DNA of 64,000 nt, from assembly GCA_903858115.1 (NCBI GenBank), contig CAIOHR010000349.1, positions 47,649 to 111,648 of the forward strand, given 5' to 3'. Source of the DNA: an uncultured Pirellula sp. GTDB lineage: Bacteria; Planctomycetota; Planctomycetia; Pirellulales; Pirellulaceae. Under the pieces are notes generated by a model. It worked only from the letters and a program-made list of their open reading frames with translations. It was not told the DNA's origin and did no database searches. The translations under genes were made by a program, and so were the position numbers. Of this stretch, positions 32,841 through 42,571 are shown in pieces. The number at the start of each line of letters is the position of its first letter. Within the stretch, counting starts at the first letter, position 1.

Positions 32841-35330
32841 CTACTTTTCCAATCGCGGATCGATTCGCAATTTTCCCGAGCCCGTTCGCAAGTGAATCTC
32901 TTCACCGTTTACGGAAAACTTCACGTCGCATTGGAGATTACTTACCATACCTAGGAGCGCTTGATCGCTAGCCTCGAGTTCTATTGCGACATCAGTTGAA
33001 GATTCACTGATAGATGGCTCAGGGCCTAATGCAGTCACTCCTACCGGTAGTCCAAGTATTCGGACACTTGACTGTCCCTGGAATGGCCGCAGCTTCTTGA
33101 CCGCCCAACGGTATGCTATTCGATCGCCCCTGCGAACGCTCTGCGGATCGCTCGATAGGGACACGAAGGGCTCAGCGACCTCGATGTTTACGAGCTCCGA
33201 AGAGACCCGCACACGTTCAGATCCTAGGGCTGTATCTCCGCTTACCGAGCTTTTTGAGCGACCTCCCCGTGGCTGGGTCGTGGTCACTATCACGTAGAGA
33301 GGCGAACTGCCGAGCTTGGCGTTCAAATCGGCTGAGAGTGTAAGGCTGGCACTGTTTTCGCCCGCCGGGATCAATTGAGCTGGAGACATGCCGACACCTG
33401 CAGGACCGAATTCGCACTGCATCTCCAGCGGTTCGTCGCATCCAGGTTGCCTCTCGATCTTCACCGGGATGGTCATTTCAGAACCGCGCATCAGCGGCTG
33501 CTTGGGGGCTTCGATCCGTACCGCAAAACCCGCAGGCTCGCTTACGGATGCCGCGAAGCGATCGACGCGAATGCTGCGCCACGGATAGTGAGAATACGAT
33601 ACGCGTTGCAAATTCTGTTGATTAACGGTTGCGAATGGTTCGCCTCCATCGGCTGGGATCGCTGTCACTCGAACTAGCGACGCCGCAATCGGTGCGTCGA
33701 CGTCAGCAAAGAGTGTCATTGGCCAGACCGACTGCAGGGTCGGCATTCGAGGTGAAAACATCTTCACACCGGGAGGTAACCCTTCGATCGCAAGATCGAT
33801 CGGTCCTGTGAATATACTTCCTTGTCCGGGATACAGCGAAAGCCTAACGGTCCAAGGACTGCCTCGAGGGAGGGAAAGTGATGTCTTACGAGGACGTTCC
33901 GGCTTGTATTGTTCATGGGACAAACCAATATGCAACGTGTTCGATGGCGGAGCGATTTCGACTCGGTAAACATGGGTCGGGCCTCCCGCGCCACGCGGAT
34001 CGTTGATCTCAAGCCAGTACTCTCCATCCCGCTTGGGTACCCAAACAACCGATGGATCAAATGTGTCAGGAAAGTCACCTTGTGCGCCAAAGATGTCCCT
34101 TTCCGGGAGTTTGGCATCGTCAGATTCTAATTCAATCTCACCAGATGATCCCACCGCAACGATCGGCCTGATCTTGATCGAAGGGTCTACGGGCGATCCA
34201 AGCGCACTGGCCCAAACTCGAACCTGGAGCGGTACATCCTTTTTCACACTAAGGCGATACCGATCGACTTCGTCTTGTTTGCTAAGGATGCCATTGACTG
34301 CGACTGGGATGGAAGGCACACGCGTCTCGGGTTGGTCGTGTTCCTCAATCAAGTTGGGAAACGGACTCGATCGGAGAGAGAGTGGTAACGGCGCTTCGAC
34401 GAAATGCTGAAACGTTCGGGATACTTGCGGCATCTCAACCACCTGCGACACCGTGCCTAAAGGGTCGCCAAGCAGTTGCACCTCCAGCGGTTTGCCCAAG
34501 GGCCCACCCAATGGAAAAACGGTCAACGGTCGGAAGTAGCTTCCGATATGTATTGCATACTCGCGGTCTTGTGGTACGAACATCGAACGCCGCAGTACAA
34601 CCGTGTAATCACCATCCAACGGCAATTGAATTGAAAGGAGCGGGTCCTGTCGATTGAGTGCCGAGTCATCGTTGATGGCGATCCGTTTCCCATTTGGATC
34701 GAAGACCGCGACGACAGAATCATAGCCTTCGGGAACAGGATTCCATTGGAGGTCATCTCCCATTTTTGCCATATCAACTTCCACAGACAGTCGCTCGCCA
34801 GCCCTACCTGCCAAACGGAAACAATCGATGTCGTTGGCAGGGCTTTTCGAGAGCGTGCCACGGACGGTTACGCCTTGCTCAACCTGCAGGGCGTTTTCGA
34901 TGGTATCGTTCGTGTTGTACTTGGTCTCTCCCTCGTCGACGACGGGGAAAGGACCGACATAGATTGTCCCCATCGAGGAAAGGCCCAAACCGGTGAGCAC
35001 ACGGAACGGATGCTCGCCCGGACGGCAGTTTGGAGGAACCTCAAGCTTGCAAATCAGCCGCTCCTTCGCTACGTCGAAATGCATTCCAACACAGCGGATG
35101 ACTGACGATGTGTTGGCGTCTACTGCGGTCCATGGTGCGTAGGTTGCCTGCGGATAGAACAAGACATCCACTGCTTCGTGACGCCACGGGGCGATAACAA
35201 TCTCGCTGGTTGTCCCTCGGCCTACAATTCGCGGCATCACACCCGTGATCCAAGGGTCCGCAATAGCAACAGCCTGAAGAATGACGACGAGCGATGAAAA
35301 AGAGAGTATCAACAATCTAAACGAACGCAT
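32841..35330 (-). CDS. large secreted protein with PPC-type pre-peptidase domains
   Basis: This 829-residue exported protein has a signal MRSFRLLILSFSSLVVILQAVA. Bacterial pre-peptidase C-terminal (PPC)-like modules are visible: DIDCFRLAGRAGERLSVEVD, DSVVAVFDPNGKRIAINDDS, LDGDYTVVLRRSMF, and again DRYRLSVKKDVPLQVRVWA with DGEYWLEINDPRG. The last 300 residues are Ig-like beta repeats. No peptidase domain is present. It starts 34 bases after the DUF1501 stop, so it belongs to the same transcript; it is commonly conserved at this place in planctomycetal clusters. Confidence 0.82.
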   Translation of the reverse strand: MRSFRLLILSFSSLVVILQAVAIADPWITGVMPRIVGRGTTSEIVIAPWRHEAVDVLFYPQATYAPWTAVDANTSSVIRCVGMHFDVAKERLICKLEVPPNCRPGEHPFRVLTGLGLSSMGTIYVGPFPVVDEGETKYNTNDTIENALQVEQGVTVRGTLSKSPANDIDCFRLAGRAGERLSVEVDMAKMGDDLQWNPVPEGYDSVVAVFDPNGKRIAINDDSALNRQDPLLSIQLPLDGDYTVVLRRSMFVPQDREYAIHIGSYFRPLTVFPLGGPLGKPLEVQLLGDPLGTVSQVVEMPQVSRTFQHFVEAPLPLSLRSSPFPNLIEEHDQPETRVPSIPVAVNGILSKQDEVDRYRLSVKKDVPLQVRVWASALGSPVDPSIKIRPIVAVGSSGEIELESDDAKLPERDIFGAQGDFPDTFDPSVVWVPKRDGEYWLEINDPRGAGGPTHVYRVEIAPPSNTLHIGLSHEQYKPERPRKTSLSLPRGSPWTVRLSLYPGQGSIFTGPIDLAIEGLPPGVKMFSPRMPTLQSVWPMTLFADVDAPIAASLVRVTAIPADGGEPFATVNQQNLQRVSYSHYPWRSIRVDRFAASVSEPAGFAVRIEAPKQPLMRGSEMTIPVKIERQPGCDEPLEMQCEFGPAGVGMSPAQLIPAGENSASLTLSADLNAKLGSSPLYVIVTTTQPRGGRSKSSVSGDTALGSERVRVSSELVNIEVAEPFVSLSSDPQSVRRGDRIAYRWAVKKLRPFQGQSSVRILGLPVGVTALGPEPSISESSTDVAIELEASDQALLGMVSNLQCDVKFSVNGEEIHLRTGSGKLRIDPRLEK

Positions 35331-35364
35331 ATTGAGTTGGCTCCAGTAAAGAATCTCGTAGCTC

Positions 35365-36759
35365 TCAACTCAGGAGCGACTTGACAACTTCCGCATCACG
35401 TATGATCTCGATCGGGCGAGTGCCAAATGCCACCAGTTCCTTGTTCGGGTCGATACCCAACTGGTGATAGATAGTAGCCATGAGATTCTCTAGCGTTATG
35501 GCGTCGCGCGATGGTTCACCTCCCGTCGAGTCGCTAGCCCCATAGACTAACCCTTGCTTGAAACCACCTCCTGCAAGCATCATCGAATAACACCGAGCCC
35601 AGTGATCTCGACCACTCTCCTTATTGATCATCGGCGTGCGTCCAAACTCACTCGTCACCCAAACGATGGTTGAGTCGAGCAGACCGCGTCGATCGAGGTC
35701 ACTGATGAGTCCTGCAATCGAATAATCGAACGGCCGCATCTGGTCGATACACGCCTTCCTCACGTCTGCGTGACAATCCCAACCTCCGTATTCCAGCGTC
35801 ACGAACCGCACCCCCGCTTCGACCAACCGGCGCGCAATAATCAACCGCTCGGCAAGACCTTTGGGGTGAAGCCTATTATCGGGACCCTTGACATCTCCTG
35901 TCACTTGGCTTCCATACAGATCAAAGATCTCGCTGCTCTCTCCTTCAAAAGAAAAGGCCTTTTGAGCACCGCTCGAAGTTAAGAGCGAGTACGCCCTGGC
36001 ATGGAACTCGTCCATCGTATCCAACAATACTGGATTCGCCTCAAGAGCGCGAATCCGCTTCTCGACAGTGTCGCGAACAAATCGCTGACGATTGAGCTGC
36101 TCAACGGTTAAATCCGAAGGCAAAGAAAAGTCCCTGACTCGGAAGTCCTTTTTCTGAGTCGCAGGATCACCACCCGTTTCAAATGGCCCGTGAATGCTCG
36201 GGAGAAAACCCGTTCCTCCACCCGATACATTTTTTCCAGGCAAGGCGATATAGCAAGGAAGCTCCCCGCGTGGACCGAGTTCGTGTGAAACGATCGACCC
36301 CATTTGCGGATAGTCAATCACCGTGGAAGGAGTGTAGCCAGTATGGAGGTGATAGGTTGCCAAACCATGGTCTGGAATCTTTCCAACCACAGACCGCACG
36401 ACGGTGATCTTGCCGGCGATGCCTGCTAGCTTAGGCAAGTTGTCGCTAAACACCTCTCCCGAACTTGTCCTGACAACGCCAAACGATCCGCGGCACTCAA
36501 CGGGGGCCTCGGGCTTAGGGTCAAACGACTCGTGATGGGGGAAGCCACCGGGGAGGTTGATCTGAATAACGCTCATCGCGCGAGGTTCTATCTTTTTGCC
36601 ACCGGCAATCGTCATCCCAGACCTGTCCTCGGCCTGCAGGCGAAACAAATCAGCCATGGAAATCCCAAGCGCACCAAGCACTCCGGCCCGGAGTACCTGA
36701 CGGCGCGGCACAGATTGAAATCCGGAACAACCACGAAGATAGGGAGCGGATAGATGCAT
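35365..36759 (-). CDS. DUF1501 family exported protein
   Basis: This 464-residue DUF1501 protein has RRQVLRAGVLGALGISMADLF as a Tat-like signal after a short leader. Family blocks are VIQINLPGGFPHHESFDPKP, FLPSIHGPFETGG, GVRFVTLEYGGWDCHADV, IVWVTSEFGRTPMIN and GRDHWARCYSMMLAGGG. It is the first gene of the minus-strand cluster running down to 27.2 kb. Its promoter must lie in 36760-37060. Function unassigned; the superfamily is alkaline phosphatase/sulfatase-like. Confidence 0.92.
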   Translation of the reverse strand: MHLSAPYLRGCSGFQSVPRRQVLRAGVLGALGISMADLFRLQAEDRSGMTIAGGKKIEPRAMSVIQINLPGGFPHHESFDPKPEAPVECRGSFGVVRTSSGEVFSDNLPKLAGIAGKITVVRSVVGKIPDHGLATYHLHTGYTPSTVIDYPQMGSIVSHELGPRGELPCYIALPGKNVSGGGTGFLPSIHGPFETGGDPATQKKDFRVRDFSLPSDLTVEQLNRQRFVRDTVEKRIRALEANPVLLDTMDEFHARAYSLLTSSGAQKAFSFEGESSEIFDLYGSQVTGDVKGPDNRLHPKGLAERLIIARRLVEAGVRFVTLEYGGWDCHADVRKACIDQMRPFDYSIAGLISDLDRRGLLDSTIVWVTSEFGRTPMINKESGRDHWARCYSMMLAGGGFKQGLVYGASDSTGGEPSRDAITLENLMATIYHQLGIDPNKELVAFGTRPIEIIRDAEVVKSLLS

Positions 36760-37060
36760 CCTGCGAATTCCTGTGTTTGCTGAGAGGCTGAGAGGTCTTG
36801 TCGCTTGATTATACCTAATCTCCTGTCGCTACTGGAATCTTACGCTAGATCATAAGAAAATACCGAAGTTCTTCCGGTCGCCTGCCCGACGGACGATCTC
36901 TTCCAGCCTACTATTGAGATTCTTGTCAACTACCAAAAATCCAAAAAGTGGGAGCTCCTGTTTGCGTTGATGGTTAAAATCACGTTGCGTCTCAGAGCGG
37001 TAACGCAGATAATCGATAGATCGCTTTAAGCTCGCAAATGGCCTATTGGATCAAGCAAGC
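36760..37060. promoter_or_regulatory. divergent intergenic region between DUF1501 cluster and ArsR gene
   Basis: This 300-base region without a gene must contain promoters for both directions. I see A+T-rich stretches (TTGATTATACCTAATC near 36804) but no clear operator palindrome. Confidence 0.4.
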
Positions 37061-37378
37061 ATGCCTCACAAAGACGACTCAACTGAAGACCCATCGCTTT
37101 GCGCCAATTACTTGAAGGCGCTCGGGGACCCTGTTCGCTTGCAGACAGTTCGCGCGTTGCAGTACGGTCCCATGAGCGTGTCGGATCTAGCACTCCTGCT
37201 GGAAATCGAGATGGCCAACATCTCCCATCATTTGCGAGTCCTTTTTCACGCCAACATCGTAACTACCCAGCGCGAAGGAAAATTCATTTATTACGCAGTG
37301 AACAAAGCGTTTCTTGCAAATCGCTCCGTTGCCAAGTCGCTCGACTTTGGGTGCTGCAAAATTGATTTGAGGAACTAA
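37061..37378 (+). CDS. ArsR/SmtB-family transcriptional regulator
   Basis: This 105-residue winged-helix repressor reads LKALGDPVRLQTVRALQYGPMSVSDLALLLEIEMANISHHLRVLFHANIVTTQREGKFIYYAV, the classic ArsR core with recognition helix NISHHLRVL. It lacks the ELCVCD metal site of ArsR itself. Cysteines sit at position 14 and as a pair at 98-99 (GCC near the C-terminus), which could serve as an alpha5-type metal or thiol/persulfide sensor. The ATG at 37061 is preferred; a TTG 15 bases earlier is also in frame. It faces a PiT permease and a rhodanese, its likely targets by proximity. Confidence 0.85.
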   Translation: MPHKDDSTEDPSLCANYLKALGDPVRLQTVRALQYGPMSVSDLALLLEIEMANISHHLRVLFHANIVTTQREGKFIYYAVNKAFLANRSVAKSLDFGCCKIDLRN

Positions 37379-37516
37379 CTCGATCTAAGCCTCTTCGCGA
37401 ACGGAAGAACGCGACTTCGAGAGGATATCGCAACCAATAAACGGCTCATGGCAATTTCAACGAACGACTCGTCCACCTTATGGATCGATGTTCGATGCAA
37501 AAAAGAGCAAGTTCGA

Positions 37517-38482
37517 TCAGCTAGTCACGAAAAGCCGCAGAATGATGTACGCAACCGCTGCAAGGATTGCGCCGCACGGGACGGTTGTAATCCATGCCAA
37601 GAGTATTTCGATCACCTTTCTCCATTTCGCTTGCTTGGTGCTCGCGCCCATCCCCAGCAGTGATCCCACACTCACATGCGTTGTGCTAACGGGCAGGCTG
37701 TGAAAACTAGCAGTCGTAACAAGGATTGCTGTAACAAGATTGGCAGCGAAGCCCTGCCCAGGCGTCATGCTCGTTACTTTCTTGCCTAAAGTCTCTGCAA
37801 CTTTCTTTGCGTCGAGCATGGCTCCGATGGCGATCACGATTCCAATAAAGAGCATTGCGTACTTCATCGAAAAACTTGGCGCAATCAGAAGCAATGCCGC
37901 CATTTTGGGAGTATCGTTCAGGCCGCGTGCAAAGCTTGAGGCTCCAGCCGAAGCGAAGTGCGCGATGTCGAGATACCGATTTCGTTGATCTGGGGCCAAG
38001 CGAAGAGATCGAAGTGCCCAGTAGACAATAGCTCCGAGAAGAATCGCAATGAGTGGACTAAAGAACAGTGGGTAGAGAAAGTTCTTCCCCAAGGCAGACA
38101 AGTGAACTTGATCGCCCGCACCAGCCAATCCCGCGCCGACAAGTGCCCCTACAAGGGCATGCGTTGTCGAGACAGGGAACCCTAGCCTAGTCCCCAAAAA
38201 GCTTGTGAGCGCCGCACCGGAAGCAACGGCAGACGTAAACGTAGACGACTGGAGCAATTCATCGCTGACGAGCCCCTTTCCGCTGAACTTCTTGAGAAGG
38301 CCTTCAGCGAGAAACACTGCGGCAACCGAACCCGCAAGTGTTGTGAGTGTCCCCCACCATAGCGCTGCTTTCAATGATGTCGTACCACTGCCATAGAGTG
38401 AAGCGACTCCTTTGAAATTCGCATTGGCTCCATTGGTAAACGCAACGAATCCGACGGAAAGAATCAAGAAAGCAATTAACAC
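37517..38482 (-). CDS. PiT-family inorganic anion permease
   Basis: This 321-residue polytopic membrane protein belongs to the phosphate transporter (PF01384) family. Both inverted signature halves are present: FTNGANANFKGVASLYG near the N-terminus and ARGLNDTPKMAALLLI in the middle, each followed by the LGFPVSTTHALVGALVGAG and SLPVSTTHVSVGSLLGMG segments. GTG start at 38482, eight bases after the rhodanese stop, so the two are co-transcribed. The family includes phosphate:H+/Na+ symporters and the CysP-type sulfate permease of Bacillus. The rhodanese partner favours a sulfur oxyanion here, as inference. Confidence 0.88.
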   Translation of the reverse strand: MLIAFLILSVGFVAFTNGANANFKGVASLYGSGTTSLKAALWWGTLTTLAGSVAAVFLAEGLLKKFSGKGLVSDELLQSSTFTSAVASGAALTSFLGTRLGFPVSTTHALVGALVGAGLAGAGDQVHLSALGKNFLYPLFFSPLIAILLGAIVYWALRSLRLAPDQRNRYLDIAHFASAGASSFARGLNDTPKMAALLLIAPSFSMKYAMLFIGIVIAIGAMLDAKKVAETLGKKVTSMTPGQGFAANLVTAILVTTASFHSLPVSTTHVSVGSLLGMGASTKQAKWRKVIEILLAWITTVPCGAILAAVAYIILRLFVTS

Positions 38483-38490
38483 TTCGAAGT

Positions 38491-39414
38491 CTACTTTGCC
38501 TTATTCTCTTTGGTCTCAGCAGGATACTTCTTCAGAGATGCATACTCTTTCCAAGATCCCTCATAGAGTCGAACATTTGGGAATCCGGCAACGTGTGCCA
38601 AGTAGAAGCGAAGTAGGCTGCCTTCTCTTGAAGTCCCGCAATAGACAATGATCTCTTTGTCTTTCGTCAAGCCCGCACTCGTAAGCTCCGCTAGTGCCTT
38701 ATCCTTCGCAATGAACTTGTGAGTGTTGTCCTTTTCCATCAGCCGAGCCCAGTGGAAACTAATAGCACCGGGAATGTGGCCTTTTCGGAGCCAAACATCA
38801 TCCTCCCCAATGTACTCGTTGTGTGGTCTTGCATCGACCAGCATGACATTTGCTTTGTCCTTCTTCGAGAGCAGTTCTTCGATGTCAATTCCAATGCTCT
38901 TCTTTGTAGCCTCCGGCAACTTGCCTGGAGGATTTCCGAAGTACTCTTGTGTGGTGGGGAGTTTCTGTTTTTGCCATTCAGCAAGACCACCATCTAAGAC
39001 TCGTATATCGTTCACTCCAAATTTCTCAAGCACATATGCAACCATGCTCGTACTAAGAATTTCGTCATTAGGAAGCTTGTCGCCAGTTGCGTACACAATG
39101 TGAGTCCTACCTCTATCGACTCCTGCTCGCGTCAAAAGCGCTTTGGTCAAGTCGTCGGGTAAGTACTGGACTGGAACTCCAAGGTCTGTTCCACGAAGCG
39201 TGTCAAAGTTGAGATGGTGGGCAGTCGGAATATGCGCTCTGAAGTAGTCCTTGTATCCGCCGCGAGTATCGATCACGATCGGTCGCTCGGACTCCTTGGA
39301 TTTGTCAATCAAAAGTTTCGCCTCGCTACATGAAATGACGGAGATCTCTGCTCGTGCGAACGAGCCACTAATGACCAACAAGGCGAACAAGCACGTAGAT
39401 AATACCGACTTCAT
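38491..39414 (-). CDS. exported tandem-rhodanese sulfurtransferase
   Basis: This 307-residue protein has a signal MKSVLSTCLFALLVISGSFARA. Two rhodanese domains are visible. The first (PIVIDTRGGYKDYFRAHIPTAHHLNF) has VYATGDK in place of the catalytic loop, so it lacks the cysteine. The second (VMLVDARPHNEYIGEDDVW, GHIPGAISFHW) has the active-site cysteine in VYCGTSREGS. This layout (inactive N-domain, active C-domain) is standard for thiosulfate/3-mercaptopyruvate sulfurtransferases. Periplasmic location and the adjacent permease suggest handling of thiosulfate-type sulfur. Confidence 0.88.
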   Translation of the reverse strand: MKSVLSTCLFALLVISGSFARAEISVISCSEAKLLIDKSKESERPIVIDTRGGYKDYFRAHIPTAHHLNFDTLRGTDLGVPVQYLPDDLTKALLTRAGVDRGRTHIVYATGDKLPNDEILSTSMVAYVLEKFGVNDIRVLDGGLAEWQKQKLPTTQEYFGNPPGKLPEATKKSIGIDIEELLSKKDKANVMLVDARPHNEYIGEDDVWLRKGHIPGAISFHWARLMEKDNTHKFIAKDKALAELTSAGLTKDKEIIVYCGTSREGSLLRFYLAHVAGFPNVRLYEGSWKEYASLKKYPAETKENKAK

Positions 39415-39628
39415 TGATGAATCCCCGCTTCGATTTTCTGGATAGTTGGCCGATGTGAATGATGGTTCATTCCGATATTCTTTAGAATGTTTTAGTATAT
39501 TAATCACATTTTGAATAGCAGATCGCCTGTTTTCAATCCTCAATCCAATCGACGAGCCACTCGAGTCGGTGGCACAAGCCCGGAATAATTCAAGACTGTC
39601 GTTGAAATTCAATCGTCTCGTTGCTTCG

Positions 39629-41197
39629 TTATTTCGAAATCTTCGTGCCGTGTGCGATGTACTCTTCGCGAGAGAGGAATCCGTCACGGTTGGTGTCCCA
39701 CTTGTCGAAGCGTTCGCCAGCGGCAGCTGCATCAGACTGATGGGTGGTGTAGTACTCGCGAGTGAGCCTACCGATTTTGTCTTTGTCGAGTCTGTCAAAC
39801 TTGGACGCTCGGTCCAAAACTTCTGTATCGCTAGATGGTTTCTCAATCGAGTTCGCTGCCGGCTTAGAATGGGATGGCGCGCCACTACTCTTTTTGGCAG
39901 CTTTGCTCGCGTGACGACCACTACCGTCTCCGGTGTCAAGAATTCCGCCGGCAGGGTTGAGGTCAGCCAAAACGGCAGCAAGCCTTGCTCTCGCCACAAC
40001 TGCGCTGGAACTCTGCTTTTCCGCGACGACGAGCGTTTCGGTGAAAGGTGCATCACTCATATCATAAAGCTCGCCGGCTTGATTTAGCTTCCATTTGGCA
40101 TCGCGGACATACCACATGCGAGCGAGTTGATTGAAAATCCATTCGCGCGGTTTTCCTTGTTCGCCACGAAGTTGTGGTGCAAAGCTACGGCCGTCAAAAG
40201 TGGTATGCTCGGGAAGCGGAATGCCAGCTAGTTCGGCGAATGTTGTTATCAGGTCGGTTGAATCGACCAGGTCGGCGGAGACTTTCCCCGCTGGGCTTGT
40301 GCCAGGCCAGTTTGCAATCATGGGTACCAGTCCACCGCACTCGAGCATCGACCCTTTCATGCCTGACAACTTGCGTCCCCCAATCGTCGACAACTCGTTT
40401 TGACCTTTGCCGGTGCCGTTGTCCCCCATGAAAATGATGACTGTCTTTTCTCTCAGTTTCAACGCTTCCAATTCCGCCACGAGTTTGCCAACAAGTTTAT
40501 CCATATACAAGATATTGTCACCAAAAAGATTCTTGCTATCTGGCGGGCTGTCGGGAGTGGGTACGATATCCCCGTGGACATGGACCATGGAATAGTAGAG
40601 AAAGAACGGATTGTATTGATTGTCCTTGATAAATCCTACGGCTCGATCGTGAATCAGATCGGGCATGTATTGATGGTTTTCGAGCTTCAACTCTTTTCTA
40701 TTCACGCGATACGATTCCGCCTTATCCGACTTTTTGTTGATATACACACCGCTCCCATTGAAGCGAAGATAATCATCGAAACCAGCTTCGTCCGGTTCTC
40801 CCGGAAGCTGCCCCCATTTGCCAAGGAATGAAGCCGTGTAGCCCGCGGCTTTGAAAGTCCGCGCTAGTTGTAGTTCGGAGTTCTGCATAACCATGCATGC
40901 ATCTTGATTTGTTGATCCGTTTCGAAAGGCATAGCGTCCTGTCATGATCAAAGCTCGCGACGGTCCGCACAAAGCGGCCGTAAAGCCATGCGTGAAACGG
41001 ATCCCGCCGGCTGCAAGTTTATCAATATTCGGCGTATGGTAATGGTCAGAACCATAGCAACTGACATTTCCGATTCCTAAATCATCGGCAAGGATAAAAA
41101 TGACGTTTGGCTTCTGCGGGGCCGCGATCAACGATTGAGCGAAAGCGTGAATCGAAGCTAAAGTCGCCACGAGTAATGTAATGAGACAAGTTTTCAT
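39629..41197 (-). CDS. secreted sulfatase with C-terminal EF-hands
   Basis: This 522-residue type I sulfatase has a signal MKTCLITLLVATLASIHAFA. The metal site begins at NVIFILADDLGIGNVSCYGS. The formylglycine motif is CGPSR in ALCGPSRALIMTGRYAFRNG, with the FGly-forming cysteine. FMGDNGTGKG supplies the later D-N metal ligands. After a low-complexity S/A/K linker, the C-terminus has EF-hand loops (FDKWDTNRDGFLSREEY and a weaker FDRLDKDKIGRLTREYY), suggesting calcium-dependent structure or attachment. It sits beside a SASA esterase and a fucosidase-like gene, so sulfated fucose-containing glycans are a reasonable substrate guess. It requires an FGly-generating or anaerobic sulfatase-maturing enzyme encoded elsewhere. 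Confidence 0.9.
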   Translation of the reverse strand: MKTCLITLLVATLASIHAFAQSLIAAPQKPNVIFILADDLGIGNVSCYGSDHYHTPNIDKLAAGGIRFTHGFTAALCGPSRALIMTGRYAFRNGSTNQDACMVMQNSELQLARTFKAAGYTASFLGKWGQLPGEPDEAGFDDYLRFNGSGVYINKKSDKAESYRVNRKELKLENHQYMPDLIHDRAVGFIKDNQYNPFFLYYSMVHVHGDIVPTPDSPPDSKNLFGDNILYMDKLVGKLVAELEALKLREKTVIIFMGDNGTGKGQNELSTIGGRKLSGMKGSMLECGGLVPMIANWPGTSPAGKVSADLVDSTDLITTFAELAGIPLPEHTTFDGRSFAPQLRGEQGKPREWIFNQLARMWYVRDAKWKLNQAGELYDMSDAPFTETLVVAEKQSSSAVVARARLAAVLADLNPAGGILDTGDGSGRHASKAAKKSSGAPSHSKPAANSIEKPSSDTEVLDRASKFDRLDKDKIGRLTREYYTTHQSDAAAAGERFDKWDTNRDGFLSREEYIAHGTKISK

Positions 41198-41349
41198 TTT
41201 TACGAGCTTTGGTTTTTGATGTGTACGGGATCTCTGGTGAATTCCTCTGAGATACTGGATGGGATTGCATCGCCTTCGAGCGGCGAGTCCGCTTTGAAGT
41301 GCTGTGGCAATGGGATGCAATCCGGCCGGGCATATTCGAAATCGCATGT

Positions 41350-42327
41350 TCACTTGGATATCAGGTCGAGCATTCCTTTGCCGAGCGCATCACCAACAAG
41401 GAAATAAGTCTCGGCATTGCCAAATTCGTGATGGCCGTGACCTGTATTGGGGGATTCCTCTGCTTTGCGCACGAAATCATGCGTCGGCACGAAACAGACA
41501 TTATTGGCGAATTCGGGTCTATTGGCCGCGGCTGATTGCGCTCGACGCAACGCATCCCAGCCGCCTTCGGCTTTCACCCAGGGGCCGGTCAATTCGCCGA
41601 TAACAACTGGAAGCTTTGGTTTCTTTAAATCGTTGCGCACATCATGGATCAAGTTGACAAGGTTTTGTTCGTACTCCGGCACGGCTTTTTTGGGATCGAC
41701 ACCATCGTTCCAGCCTTGATACCACACGAATCCAGCGAGTTCGTAGCCTAGCGATTTCGTGGCGGGGAAATCGGATTCCATGTTGGCAACTGCTTCTCGA
41801 ACTTGCTCGATCATCAGTTTATAATACTTTCCAACTTCGCCGCCTGAGGAAGGCGGGCGATAGTCTCGGTACAAACTCTTACCACCCCACGCGGTCTTGA
41901 TCAGTAGCACGGGGCTGTCAAAGTAGTCGCCGACAATGTGACCGAACTGCAGTTCGGGTCCAAAATGATGGACGTCGCCATAGACCGAAAAGCCGAAAGC
42001 CAGTGGGCCCGCAAGCAATGAGCGATTCTCGCGTTGATAGCGAACGAACACATCGTCGCGTACCGTCCACTTTCCTTCACTTCCCTTGAGATGTGCGAAC
42101 ATCGGAGCTTTGGCGGGATCTTCCATGAGCTTTACCAAAGTACCCCTGCCGAAGTTGTAGTCCTTGCCGGCAAGATCGACGACGGCCTGTCCCTCCATAT
42201 TGGATTGGCCAGCAAGGATGAAAACCTGAACAGGTTGGGGCGTCTGCGCGGCACAAGGTGCAAGTACAATGCCGACGAAAAACAATGCAACCCAATGAAA
42301 AATTCGCCCATAAACAATGGATATCAT
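41350..42327 (-). CDS. secreted SASA-domain carbohydrate esterase (sialate O-acetylesterase-like)
   Basis: This 325-residue product has a signal (FHWVALFFVGIVLAPCAA) and a PF03629-type SGNH core. The nucleophile block is VFILAGQSNMEGQ, the second block LLIKTAWGGKSLY, the third LAGFVWYQGWNDG, and the C-terminal histidine region HHEFGNAETYFLVGDALG. These enzymes remove O-acetyl groups from sugars. The start at 42327 was chosen for the signal peptide; the frame is open upstream without support. It lies upstream of the sulfatase on the same strand. Confidence 0.85.
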   Translation of the reverse strand: MISIVYGRIFHWVALFFVGIVLAPCAAQTPQPVQVFILAGQSNMEGQAVVDLAGKDYNFGRGTLVKLMEDPAKAPMFAHLKGSEGKWTVRDDVFVRYQRENRSLLAGPLAFGFSVYGDVHHFGPELQFGHIVGDYFDSPVLLIKTAWGGKSLYRDYRPPSSGGEVGKYYKLMIEQVREAVANMESDFPATKSLGYELAGFVWYQGWNDGVDPKKAVPEYEQNLVNLIHDVRNDLKKPKLPVVIGELTGPWVKAEGGWDALRRAQSAAANRPEFANNVCFVPTHDFVRKAEESPNTGHGHHEFGNAETYFLVGDALGKGMLDLISK

Positions 42328-42571
42328 GTTGGACTTTGTACTTTTGTTATGATCAGATCGAGTGAAGTTGATTGTACGTTCCTGTTTAGAATACTGGTTG
42401 CCATTCGTGTGCGACAGGCCCACGCGTTGCGATCCCCAAAATTGCAGTGGGCGAATCGATCCGTCGGAAGTTGAAGCGATGGATACAAATGAGGACAATT
42501 GATCAATGTTTGTTTTAGTCACGAAGTTTTAAGCCCTGGAAGAAGATTTAAGCCATGGGAAAGGGAAAGAA

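Noticed and set aside
39520..39570. Weak similarity between the CAATCC-rich stretch here and a QIRNRQSAID-encoding stretch near 46200 as a shared repeat
   Set aside because: The nucleotide similarity is too short and imperfect to call a repeat family from this window alone.
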